Origin: Siphonodentalium dalli
Lineage: Eukaryota > Mollusca > Scaphopoda > Gadilida > Siphonodentaliidae
DNA length: 64,000 bases
Assembly: GCA_032622095.1 (NCBI GenBank)
Contig: CP136068.1
Span: forward strand, 117,601,509-117,665,508
Direction: 5' to 3'
How positions within the stretch are numbered: the first letter of the stretch is position 1; the number at the start of each line of letters is the position of its first letter. The notes below the pieces were generated by a model, which did not search any database, was not told the DNA's origin, and saw nothing but the letters and a program-made list of their open reading frames with translations. Both the position numbers and the translations under genes were made by a program. Positions 48,585 through 59,299 of the stretch are shown here, one piece after another.

Positions 48585-48592
48585 TGGGTTGG
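48585..48592. repeat. Target-site duplication, right copy (TGGGTTGG)
   Basis: Identical to 44354-44361. Confidence 0.9.
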
Positions 48593-49141
48593 AATATATT
48601 TCGATAAACCGAAACGCGCAGTAATCAGGTTCTATTTTGAATGCGCGACACTTTGCATGCTGACGTCGTTCCTGTGAACAAATTGTTCACTATATTGTTT
48701 TAAGTTCTTAATTTCGCAAAGCGGTTCTCACAAAATGTGTTTCAACCCCCCCCCCCCCCCCCTCCCCCCCCACCCCACCAATCACCAACCACCACAGTAC
48801 AGTATCCCCGAATCACACACACACCTTATCAATTAGTAGCGTGAATAGTACGGCGTAAAGATAAGCAGATAAGCTAGAATAATTGTATCTTATGTACAGG
48901 ACCCACGAAATAAAATTCGATTTATGCTGTTTTTGTTGTTTAAATTCTGTCAGAATTAAAGTTAACCAATATAAACATGGCTAATGTGAATTTTCAAATT
49001 TATGTCAATGAGTTCTTCAACAGATAAGTTATCAGAATATTTGAGTAATATAATAATGATAAGGTATAGGGTAAATTGACATACATGTATGTGATCCGCC
49101 ATATCAAATCCAGTCGTAAGTCGAGATTTTTTTTACCCTGT

Positions 49142-49210
49142 GCCAATGCATTCTCTTATATATGCGAGTCGACCATAGGTCGCCTCGCATATATAAGAGA
49201 ATGCATTGGC
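49142..49210. repeat. TATATGCGAG hairpin element (best copy)
   Basis: A perfect 27-bp stem: the arm at 49142-49168, starting GCCAATGCATTCTC and ending TATGCGAG, pairs with 49184-49210. The 15-base loop contains TCGACCATAGGTCG. Related copies lie at 32637-32798, 34786-34854, 49430-49498 and 61434-61502. Confidence 0.9.
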
Positions 49211-49429
49211 CTAACAATTTTTTATAATTTTTTTAAAATAAATGTTTCTTACAATTTTTATGACATAAAAAAAAAAAACATCTATTACCCTGCAGGGAGC
49301 CCCACACATATATAGAAGCATATAGAAGAGTGTCGTCTGCTCATGTTTGTCTGGGGCTCTGTATGGGTGAAATTATAAAATTGTTAAAGAATACAAGAAC
49401 AAATTATTAAAATTGTAAAAAATTGTTAG

Positions 49430-49498
49430 GCCAATGCATTCTCTTATATATGCGAGGCGACCTGTGGTCGACTCGCATATTTAAGAGAATGCATTGGC
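49430..49498. repeat. TATATGCGAG hairpin element
   Basis: Same family as 49142-49210. One mismatch in the stem (TATATT versus TATATA), and the loop is inverted relative to the other copy. Confidence 0.85.
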
Positions 49499-51112
49499 AC
49501 AGGGTAAATAAATCCCGACTTACGACTGGATTTGATATGGCGGGTCACATATGTTACTCACACTGTTCCGGCACACAAACGAGTGATTTAAAATTATGTA
49601 CCCAACTATAACAGCACTAACGAGATATGCGATGTCAATTTCTTGTAACTATATTCCAATGCATTGTGATTGTTTGGTTTTCCCATCTCCATGCATAACA
49701 TTTGGCAAGATAAGGCGGTAATTCCCCAACAAATCATCCCTTGGAGAGTATAACACTATGTGGTCCATTATCTCAAATGTGTACATAGTTTGATTTGATA
49801 GTTTTAACTAATAAGCTTATCTAGCCCTTCCTAATCCGCTCATCATATTTCCATTTGTCACCTCTCTGGCTCAGCGTGACATTTCATAATTTACTAATCC
49901 AAAAAGTCCATAGAGCGAAGCTTTCGGATTCTGTTACTGTTATATTATTATATTGTGTCAACTTACATGAAACCAATACTCTTTTATACAAAACAAAATC
50001 AAAGCGACATAGAGTAAGCCAGTAAAAATGAGTCTTTTTGTCTAACCGCCTGTTCGCAGAAGCGACCATTGCTCCAGGCTGTATAATGCAATTATCTCAT
50101 TGGCTCACACAGCTAATTGCGGTAGGGTCAATTAGACTCCTCGTACGTCACTGAGATTTATAAGTGAAAGTCTGGTTATCAACAACTAAAGCTTTAAATT
50201 GTAGTTGATTCCTTACACATGTAATTTTAAAACGACATACCAATTAAAGATAATATTGCGCTGTAGTACAATCATTGCTCTATGAGAATGTGTCTCTTTG
50301 AGAAACTTTATTGTTAGGGAATAACGTGCAAGTTTGTATATGGGCAACACATAGAGAGACCAATTTCTGGATCAATATTACAAATGCGAATCCTAAGATC
50401 ATACCATGCGATATTGGCGGTATAGCTTGCCACCATAATAATAAAATGTTTTTTTATTTAATAAGTCGAAGCATTAAAGTGATGTGAAACACTCCAGTAG
50501 GGTGATCACATAGACATCGAGAATAATCTTTCTCAAAGTAGTTATTTTTACGAATATTAATCCAAATTGACGATATACACCGTCACTCTTATATATTAAT
50601 TAAATACAATGACTCTCGATGGCGAAATCATTTGTGTTAGATTATCGCCGATATATAGTTTCGTCCCGAATCGAGATATAAATATTTACAATTGGGCGTA
50701 GTTCAGACGATGTTTTCCATGGAGTGATATGGCCGATTTCTTTCAAATTTTCGGCGATGTTAGCAAAATGCTACATTCCCGATGTTGGCATAGCGCCTGA
50801 GTACTAACTTATCAATTTCACGCTCCCGAACAAGTCCATAATATGTCTTTAACACTCATTTCTTATTGCAAAATAAGAATAATACTGTCATGTCTGGTGA
50901 TTTATAGAGTTATCTATCTTGGACCGAAATAAATACTTGCGGCCGAACGCTCATTTTACTTACTCCTTGGGTGTATTCGAATCCGTATTTTCTATGTTCG
51001 TGAACCGGGTCAACATGTTCTTGGAGATGCGAGTTTTGTGGAGAGTAAAGGTCGCGAACAAGGGATTTCCACGGCGGAGACTCATAAATGTATGTTCGCC
51101 AGTGTATCAACA

Positions 51113-51375
51113 AAAGAGTAGGATATGTATGTCCGTCCGTCTGTCTGGCCAGATTTTTTTCCAAGACCCCCTGGACCGATTTCTACAAACTTTGGTGTGT
51201 TGACTCGGGTTACCCTGACGGATGTTATAACGGCATTTTTTTTTTTTAAATCAAACTGTTTCAACGATCAAAATGTGCGCACACAGGGTCCGCTTCTAGC
51301 TGCATAAGATCAAAATTTGCGCGAAGCGCACACAGGGGCAACAGGGCCCTCCGACTTTCAGCTGGTCTATATATA
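51113..51375 (+). mobile_element. Short microsatellite-headed element
   Basis: The head AAAAGAGTAGGATATGTATG is followed by a (GTCC/GTCT)n tract and a core with a T-run. It ends with TGCGCGAAGCGCACA and GGGCCCTCCGACTTTCAGC. A second head (AAAAGAGTAAGATATGTCTG) follows at about 51379 and is truncated. The plan is like the Helitron-like families, but the CTAG end is not evident. Confidence 0.5.
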
Positions 51376-51506
51376 ATAAAAGAGTAAGATATGTCTGTCT
51401 GTTCGCTTTTGTTCTCCAATGCGTTCATGTACGCACACATAATAACATATTTGTTTTGGGTTGAACTGTTTTGGGTTGAACAAATAGCGTAGTATATATA
51501 TAGAGA

Positions 51507-51653
51507 AGATCTACAACGAGTCCCCAGTTTATAGCGGAATTTACAAAACGAGTCCAGTAAATTTGATCTGGACCAAGCCTCTGGCGAGGTCTAGACCTAA
51601 TTTACTGGACGAGTTTTGTAAATACCGAGGGACTGGGGACAAGTTGTAGATTA
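51507..51653. repeat. Fold-back repeat, ~60-bp arms
   Basis: AGATCTACAACGAGTCCCCAG pairs with CTGGGGACAAGTTGTAGAT, and AAAACGAGTCCAGTAAAT pairs with TTTACTGGACGAGTTTT. The right flank TTACATGATCC resembles that of 38993-39140. Confidence 0.7.
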
Positions 51654-53584
51654 TATCTATTACATGATCCAAAACCTCGACAAAACATACTTAAATCAAC
51701 AAACGGGGCCCGAAACTAACATCGGCTTCTATACGGCATGATATGACGTTTCACGCAACTATGCGTTGTTTGCCGCGTAAAGAAATAGTCCCAGATAAAA
51801 AACAAACATCTTTGGCGTATTTAATAGCGTATATTCAATAACATAACTTGTCAAACTCTTCATTATAGTTTATTGGAAATATATTGGAAGCCATAGTATT
51901 TTTGAGACGTAATTGCACGGAATGTAAAAGACGACAAACCGGAAATCAAAGGTCACCTGGCACTATTTCCTGTTGTGCAATGAACGTTTCATATCACAAT
52001 TTATAGAATTAGTTTATTGAATTGAATAAGGGTAGGATCATGCAATAAATACGTACATGTAATATATACTGTCGACGCAATTTAATCTATATTTTAGGAC
52101 GTATGCATATGCTTGGCTTGAAAAATCCATTGGTATTAGCACTATGTTGTTGTGCACAGAAGAAGAACAGTAACTCCATTACTACAGACGTTAGGTGTCA
52201 AAGTGATAGATATCCACTGGTATGCACATGACCAATAAACCTGCTGTGACGTGTGATTGGATTACGTGGGGTTCACAAAGCACTGTGCATATATTTATCC
52301 TTGAGGGCAGATGCTGCAGAGAGACAACCGCGGTGAGCTCATTGTGCACACATGGGTGTTCTAGTTTACTAATGTCGACCAGTAGTATACGATATGAACG
52401 ATCTATATTACGAATGTCGACTTGTGGTATAACCCATTGTATAGTATAAAGTGCCCATTCGGAGAAATAGAAGGACGATGTAGAACAAAGAAGCTGGGGG
52501 TTAATCTAGTTATAGCATAATGGCAAGCGCTGATAAACTAACCTATTTCTGCAAACACACTAAATTGCCTAGCAAACGTAAGCTCCTCCCTCTAGTGAAT
52601 ATATGTGGAAAGTTCCATTCGCATCTGTACACAATTCTAACACTCGAGATCACCCGAGAACATAGACGAACACTGATTAGAATACACCCCTTGTGATTGA
52701 ATATTCTGGTTTGCAGGAACGGAACGAGGAACAGGTTCCGAGTAACAAGTGACTATTCTGGGTAATAGAAATTGGAACAGAAATATAAACTCAAATATCT
52801 ACGAAACATTACATATTATACACCATTCAAAAGCTTATCATCTCTCCTTCATGAATATTACGACATGTATACGCTACTATAAACTGCAAAGAACGTCGAG
52901 CGGTGTATGTGTAATTACCACATCGAGGAACGGTACAGATTCTTTGTAGAAAGTCGCAGTAAATTACACAATTTCACCGTCAAATATTCACCAAAATGAG
53001 AAGAATACCAATCATTCTGACACATATGATGCTTTTTCTACAACAAATTTCGGAAAAACTTTGATAAATGATTCCTGTCGAAATTTTTGTCAGGAATACA
53101 GATTCTTCGACGAAAATCTCACATTTTTCACAACTAACAAAATAATACCAAAAACTAGTATTACAGTTAGGGAAAATATAACCCGTCTGTCAAAATATGA
53201 CGCGTTCGGTGTTTTGTTATTTGTGTGACGTTTTGACAAAAAACTTCCAAAAATGATTGACACATAATTATCCGGGGGGGGGTGAATTTGCGAGAAACAG
53301 GAACATCATCTTTGTCGAAAACGTCAGTGATTCGCAACTAATACAATACTATCGCAGTATTTTCATAAAGAGTATAAACTATTCTGTCGAAATATATTAT
53401 ATATAGAGGTTTTATGCCACATTCTGTCAAAAAAAAATTCAAAAACTTGCGTACGGAGTCCGGAGCTGAATTTGCAAGGAACACTTCGTAGCAAATCACA
53501 GAATATTAGCTAATCGCAATGGTGCTACGGAATATCAACAACTACTTGCTCGACTATATAGTACTTACGACGGGGGTTGTTAAC

Positions 53585-53663
53585 GCTTCCCCAAGTTGAG
53601 CTACAGGGTGATTGACACTTGTATTACAAATATCAATGATACTGTAGCTCAATTTGGGGAGGC
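53585..53663. repeat. Small hairpin repeat, 22-bp arms
   Basis: GCTTCCCCAAGTTGAGCTACAG pairs with CTGTAGCTCAATTTGGGGAGGC with few mismatches around a ~35-bp loop. Confidence 0.75.
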
Positions 53664-53809
53664 TTTAATTTTAAGCTGAGCAGCCAATAGAATGCCGCAG
53701 AACAAGGACAATCAAAACGTTTTAGTAAAGGGCTTGTATTGTGTAGAATAAATTAGTTTCATTTCAAACATTTCACCAACAAATGTGAGCAGCATGTATG
53801 CCGTTGGAT

Positions 53810-54764
53810 TCACATGTCAATTCAAAGATGGCTGCTGGCGGCTATGTTGTTTAACATTATTTGGAAAACAAATTGATGGCCCCAATCTAGTGGTCACCCA
53901 AAAGATCCATGTGAAATTTGGGATGGTCGTATGACGGATGTGGTCTGTAGTATATGCCAAAGGATTTAGTCACGCAAAAAAATAGAATCCAAAATGGCCA
54001 CCCGTGGCCATGTTGTTCTACGAAATTCGGAACAATTATAGAGATCCAAGAGGTGATCATAAACACACCATTTTTCCGATAAATGCGGGCTACATGGTGT
54101 GCCAATGGATTCAAATTTGAAATACAAGTTGTTTGCTGGCAGTCATGTTTTAAAACTAATTTCGGGAGAAATCGATAGCATCTAGAGGTCACCCTGATTA
54201 TTCATATGACGTTTGGTGATGATCAGTCAAGGGATGTGGTTTGTAGGGTGTGTAAACGGATTTGGTAGTGCAAAGTGTAACATACAAGATGACTGCCGGC
54301 GGCCATATTTTTCATCGAAAATCGTTCAAATTCGATAGATCCCATCTAGAGGTGATCCTAAACATACCTGTCAAAACAGTTCAAAACAGTTCTCAGATAA
54401 ATACGACTGCTGGGTGTGCCGATGGATTCAAATTTGAAATCCAAGATGGCTGCTGGTGTCCAGATTTTAAACGAGTTTCGAAAATAATATATGGCTCCCC
54501 TCGAGAGGTCACCCCGAAGATCCATGTGAAGTTCGGTGACGATCGGGTGAGGGGTGTGGCCTGTAATTGTGTGCTGAAGGATTTTGTCATGCAAAGAGTG
54601 AAATCCAAGATGGTCGCTGGTTCAAATGTATTAGTGTGCAGCCATATTTTTAAACGAATTTCGAAAACAAATCGATGGCTCCCATCTAGAAGTCACCCTG
54701 AAGATTCATATAAAGTTTGGTGATGGTGGGATGAGGAATGTTGCCTGTAAGGCATGCCAAATGA
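53810..54764 (+). repeat. ~160-bp tandem array with AAGATGG motifs (left part)
   Basis: Degenerate units are marked by CCAAGATGGCTGCTGGCGGCC-type text at about 53825, 53993, 54127, 54287, 54444 and 54604. Each continues with a GATAGCTCCCATCTAGAGGTC-like segment and a 'gccaaaggatttagtcatgcaaagag'-like segment. The array is interrupted at 54764 by the transposon and resumes at 61270. Confidence 0.8.
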
Positions 54765-54768
54765 TTAA

Positions 54769-55150
54769 ACGGACATGGCTCTTTCGAACCTCCATTTTTT
54801 TTCTACGTAATTTTGAGCGACGGATACGATAGGTCGATAAATAAACGAACTATTGATATGCCGGCTGCATATGCACTGATAATCACTTGCCAAAGTCACA
54901 GTCATTTTTCAGCCGTTTTCAACTTTTCGCCAGAAGTCAAACAAACGCTCTTTATTGCTACCATATCAATAATAGACTAAAACAGAACGCTCTTTTCTGT
55001 TCCGTGTCGTGCAAATAGTATAGTCGTTGTGGTGATTTTGGAGGGTGAACGTAGAAAAATTGTTATAAAGCCAGTTTTGGTGTCATTTTGACCGGGAATG
55101 TTTGGACAACAATATATCCAAAATCCGCTAAAATCCGCTTTGGGGAAATT
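54769..55150 (+). repeat. Left terminal/sub-terminal inverted repeat of the transposon
   Basis: Best matched to the right end over 55033-55150, about 80% by eye, including the nearly identical AACAATATATCCAAAATCC. The outer part is more diverged (a GTCGATAAATA-type block is shared). Confidence 0.65.
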
Positions 55151-55739
55151 TTTTTGCAGTCATTTGAATACAGGACGTTTCGTCATTATGCCACAAAATT
55201 TCGTAATGCAGATAAATACAAACAGTTTACTTGTGTTAGCTCGCAAACACTTATGCGTGGCAAGTTCGCATGGATAATTGTCATATGATGATACGATAAC
55301 ATGACCCACCACAGTGTAAGCCATATTTGCCCCCACCAATAAAGAGCGTTGAGTAAAATACCAAGGCATGCGTGCGCACCATACATAAATAGTGTTTTGT
55401 GAGCGTTGGAGGAAAACACCACAATAAGCCATGTGTGCGCTCCAGTGATAAAGAGCGTTAACATAGAACGACATAACGCACTTCACTGCAGTTGTGCAAA
55501 CCACAAGTCGCATTGTTTAGTTGTTTCTAATATATCACTTCGATTTTGTATCTCTAATTGTGAAAGTTGTAAAAGTAGCCTGTTTAGGAGTCAGACACAT
55601 GTTTCCTGTTGAAACCTAACGGTGACAACGTACGCATGAGATTTGTTTTGGTTAATTTGACTGCTTCATTCATTGTTCTCGTGTTCTGTTTTATTATTGC
55701 ATATTTATTCTCGCTCTATTTCATTTCTCATTGTTGATA

Positions 55740-55785
55740 ATGGCTGACAATCGTACCGTCGGCGAGGAGCTTAACCCAGCTGAAG
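55740..55785 (+). CDS. Transposon protein, first coding segment
   Basis: The ATG at 55740 opens MADNRTVGEELNPAE and one extra base, then the frame runs into the inserted MITE and stops within 15 codons. The sequence continues logically at 56240: the last G here plus AC there makes the Asp codon before LCVICG. The start is chosen as the only ATG in frame with the zinc-binding segment once the MITE is removed. Confidence 0.6.
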
Positions 55786-56233
55786 GTTACACTGGTGTAA
55801 ATGTTTTCCATAGGCCTCAGTGCTAACGTTTTAGCGTATAGTGTTGCCAATATAAATGTTGGGTCCAAAATTTTCTTTAAATCTGAAAAATTGACATTTT
55901 GGGAAACTTTTTACACAAAAAAATCATGTCTGTCTAGCAGGGAATTCGCCTTTAAATCTTATGTTTTCGTAACTAGTGTCAGAACCGCATAAAAAATACA
56001 GTCATATTTTAGACCACACCAAAAAATTCAAACTTCACTACAAAGGGTTAATTCCTGTGCCAATGGTTATTTTACCTATGGGAAATCATAGGGAAGAGGT
56101 GTGATGATTTTTTTATGTGAAAAGCACACAAGGCTATTGACCAATCAGGGTCCAGTGTCTATTTTATTCTCTCCTATATATTCCTCCCGCATCCGCTAGA
56201 TGTCACTCGGAACCTTATTTACACCAGTGTAAC
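55786..56233 (+). mobile_element. 448-bp MITE forming a potential intron (introner-like)
   Basis: The terminal inverted repeats are GTTACACTGGTGTAAA at 55786-55801 and its exact complement at 56218-56233. CTGAAG is duplicated at 55780-55785 and 56234-56239. An alternative reading is 17-bp inverted repeats with a TGAA duplication. The element's first two bases are GT, and the downstream duplication ends in AG. An intron spanning 55786-56239 would therefore excise the insertion and one duplication copy exactly and restore the interrupted frame. The donor GAAG|GTTACA departs from the consensus after GT, so splicing efficiency is uncertain. No coding sequence is present. Confidence 0.8.
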
Positions 56234-56239
56234 CTGAAG

Positions 56240-57078
56240 ACCTCTGTGTCATATGCGGTTTTGGTTTTGTTAATGATCCACCGGTAAAGGTTGGGGCAAA
56301 AGGTATTGTGACTCTCATAAGCTTTTGCGGACAACGGGGGCGACTTAATTTGAAACAATACCTCACCGCGCGCAGCCAGGTGACGCCTGTCGACAAAGTG
56401 CTGGTGCATGCAGGTTGCCGGAGAGATTTTACCGACACAAAAAGAAAGACACAAGATAATTTGGTGGTTTCAGAAGCGAAACGACTACGATCTGATGCAA
56501 CGCCAATCAATATAACAGAAGACTGCTTACTATGTGGAGTTCATACAAGCACTGATGTTAGACACCCAGATAGGTCCACACCAATGAGCAAAGTAGAGAC
56601 CATCCCTTTTAGGGACAAGCTCTTACAATGCTGTGCGCATAGACAGGATACTTTAGCATATGACGTGGAGAAGCGCATTCAAGGGTGCATTGACTTGGTA
56701 GCAGCAGAGGCCGTTTACCACCACGGATGTCTGACTCGAGTCTTGCAAGGCAAGAATGTGAGTCCACCCGAGAAAGGAAAAGCAGGTCGAAGATCAGATC
56801 AGGGTATGAAACATTGGTTCGAAAAGATTTGTAATTGGCTCGAGACAGAAGCTGGTGCTGAATTATACACTGTTAGTGAGTTACATTCCAGAATGGTTGA
56901 ATTCGCAGGCGAGTCAGAGGATTATACTATTAAAAGTTTGAAAGGTAACTTAGAGGAATACTATGCAGAATTCATGTTCTTCGCCGAGGTTAAGGGACGG
57001 AAGGATGTCGTTTGTTTTCGAAATATGGCCAAATTCATTATAAATGAAAAGTGGTACACTGATAAAAACAGGATTTAG
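56240..57078 (+). pseudogene. Transposon protein, N-terminal region with two C-x2-C...H-x2-C modules
   Basis: Counting from the ATG at 55740 with the MITE removed, two similar modules appear: C18-x2-C21 ... H72-x2-C75 (CVICG ... HAGCRRDF) and C111-x2-C114 ... H176-x2-C179 (CLLCG ... HHGCLTRV). Each would bind one zinc, and the pairing suggests an internal duplication of a DNA- or protein-binding module. A helical region follows (ELHSRMVEFAGESEDYTIKS). The frame ends at TAG (57076-57078) directly after a one-base loss near 57070; the conserved-looking sequence continues in another frame (DLDEEADRIVLTAARIIKAQ). Members of this family are common as multi-copy uncharacterised proteins in marine invertebrate genomes. 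Confidence 0.7.
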
Positions 57079-57422
57079 ATGAGGAGGCAGACAGGATTGT
57101 CTTAACTGCAGCAAGAATAATAAAAGCACAAATAAGGGAGGCCGATTACAGTCGCGAATCTTATCCACCCAGTGACGCTATATCTAGTATTAGTCAGGGG
57201 CAAAATTGGATCCCGAATCACCTGCAAAGCCTACTAAAGATTTTAATTCCGTCCGATGTCAAGCAGAATGACATCGGTAATTCCATTGTACAGGGTGCTC
57301 GTCCACGTTCGGTTATAACACCAACGCTGTTTGGACTCGGTGTAGAAATGGACCATGTGTTTGGTTCCAAATGGCTAGTGAACGAGTTATCCCGCAAAGG
57401 GATTCTCTGTTACCCACGATGA
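57072..57422 (+). pseudogene. Transposon protein, frame-shifted middle segment
   Basis: In the frame opened at 57072 the sequence reads DLDEEADRIVLTAARI and later SKWLVNELSRKG before running into TGA at 57420-57422. The following part of the protein (FSVTHDEVERY) resumes in the earlier frame after one extra G in the GGG at 57399-57401. A single-base loss followed by a single-base gain 330 bp later brackets this segment, showing decay of an originally continuous frame. Confidence 0.7.
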
Positions 57423-59259
57423 AGTTGAGAGGTACAAACAATCCGTCATTCAGACCGAAACGCCCAGTCAAATACTAACTGACTATGCACCCGGTGCCTT
57501 CGTTCAGTGGGTGGCAGATAATGTCGACCACAACATAGCAACTCTGGATAGCAGGGGGACCTTCCATGGAATGGGGATAATTGCAATATCTGCACCCGTG
57601 AATCAATCAGCACTGAACATGAAATCGCGTGTAATCATGAGACAAAAGCGGTTGAGGGTTGATGAGCTCGTGAAGAACAAAGGAGTGTCCATCTCCCAAT
57701 ATGTTGATGTTATTGGCAAAGGAATTTCCAATATCAAACTGAAACCTCTTCTTCGTTTGGCCACACCCTATACCCTCCCATCTGACCTCAGCACAGATCT
57801 GCTGTGGCACTCAGCATGCTTTTTCAGTAAGAGTGAAAAACCTAGCGCGAACTGGTCAGGTTTCATGCAAAGTGCTTACTCGCAGGACGACACTCTGACC
57901 GCTGAGAAATCTGATGTTCTGTTCCTTCCCATCATCGATCTGAATCCGTCGGATGACGATTGCATTTATTCTACACTGATTTATGTTGAGGAACAGGCAC
58001 GTAGATTGAACATCCACACGCCATGTATCACTTTCGACCAGCCGTTGTGGTTCAAGGCTGTAAACATAATAAGTTCTAAGTCGATGAACATAGTGTGTAG
58101 GCTGGGCGGATTTCACACTGTAATGAGCTTCATGGGGAGTATCGGTTCGATGATGAAGGGGTCGGGGTTAGAAGAAGCTTTGGAGAAAGTGTACGGTCAG
58201 AACACAGTGACCCATATGATATCTGGAAAGGCAGTGTCGACGGCATTGCGTGGTCACTACCTAGTTGAGGCTGCGCTTTTCAATAAGTTGATAGCTGAAG
58301 TTGTCCCAGTTGAAAAGGACGGCAGTTCTGCGGACATCGAATCGGTACTGGAACAAGATGACATAGAAGCCTCACACGTGCAACAGGGTGGTGTACACGT
58401 TGTTGGTGAAAACACGATGGGCAAAATGCACCAGAGTGAAATGGACAGAATACAAAAATTGCGTGAAGAAATTGAAATTGGTGTTGTTCCTATATCCGCG
58501 GCTGCGGACTCAACTGAACCGTTGAAGCTCGAGCAATTTATCAATTGTTATAAACCACTGCTTGTCAAAGAATCCCTCACAGCAAAATTGTGGGTGCAGT
58601 ATATGGATTATGTGCAAACCCTACAGAACTTCATCCGTGCTGAGCGAACAGGGGATTGGAATCTGCATATTGTAACAGTAGGGAAGATGCTGAACCTCTT
58701 CGCAGCCACTAGTCATATAAATTACGCAAAGAGCTGCAGACTATATCTCCAAATTATGCTAGAATTACCAGTGAAGCATCCTTGGGTACATCAGTGTTTT
58801 GAGGAACATGGCTTCCACATAGCCCGTAGAAGTAGCAGATTCTGGGCGGGGTTATCAACCGATCTTATTATTGAACAAGTACTGATGAGATCTATCAAGA
58901 GTCGAGGTGGGTTAACTCGAGGTAGAGGACTGACAGAAACAGTGCGTTTGCAGTGGATACTCAGTATGCACAGATGTGCAGAGATACACGATGCAATGAC
59001 CGAGTTTACCAAAATGCGACATAGTACCAGTGATCAGCACATTGAAATGGGAGAATCTAGGCGAAAGCGTGATTTCGATGATATGGTTAGTTTGCAAACC
59101 TGGTTTGATGACCACGACCCCTTTGATGCCAATGAGATAAAACTCCGTTCGTTGTCATCGGGGCTAACGTCCAATGGAACTGATGGCGTGAATTGTTCCG
59201 ATTCTGAGAGTGTTGGCCAAACAATCCAGAGAAAACTTGACAATTTGAGCATCACTTAG
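57403..59259 (+). pseudogene. Transposon protein, conserved central region
   Basis: About 618 codons read without interruption from FSVTHDEVERY to a TAG at 59257-59259. Conserved-looking blocks are CITFDQPLWFKA (near 58024-58059), RLGGFHTVMSFMGSIG (58099-58146), FAATSHINYAKSCRLYLQ (near 58700-58755) and FWAGLSTDLIIEQVLMRS (near 58842-58895), then GGLTRGRGLTETVRL. I recall these blocks as a family signature in marine invertebrates, but no function has been assigned that I know of. An RNase-H-like (DDE) core beginning at the Asp of TFDQ is conceivable and unproven. The terminal TAG may be a mutated CAG, since IKRKDHIKSL just after it continues plausibly. Confidence 0.65.
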
Positions 59260-59299
59260 GCATCAATTAAAAGGAAAGATCACATAAAGTCGCTGGATC

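Larger units (their letters stand above)
48593..51112. other. Intergenic sequence with C-tract and two hairpin elements
   Basis: A C-rich tract of about 30 bases lies at 48747-48776. Two hairpin elements are listed separately. No coding signal is recognised. Confidence 0.45.
51376..53809. other. Intergenic sequence with two small inverted repeats
   Basis: It contains the fold-back at 51507-51653 and the hairpin at 53585-53663. From about 52950 to 53460, CTGTCGAAA/CTGTCAAAA motifs recur irregularly, possibly an old tandem repeat. No gene is recognised. Confidence 0.45.

Noticed and set aside
54262-54723. A 153-codon frame
   Set aside because: It crosses three units of the degenerate ~160-bp array. 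The amino-acid repeats follow the DNA repeats, with no independent support.
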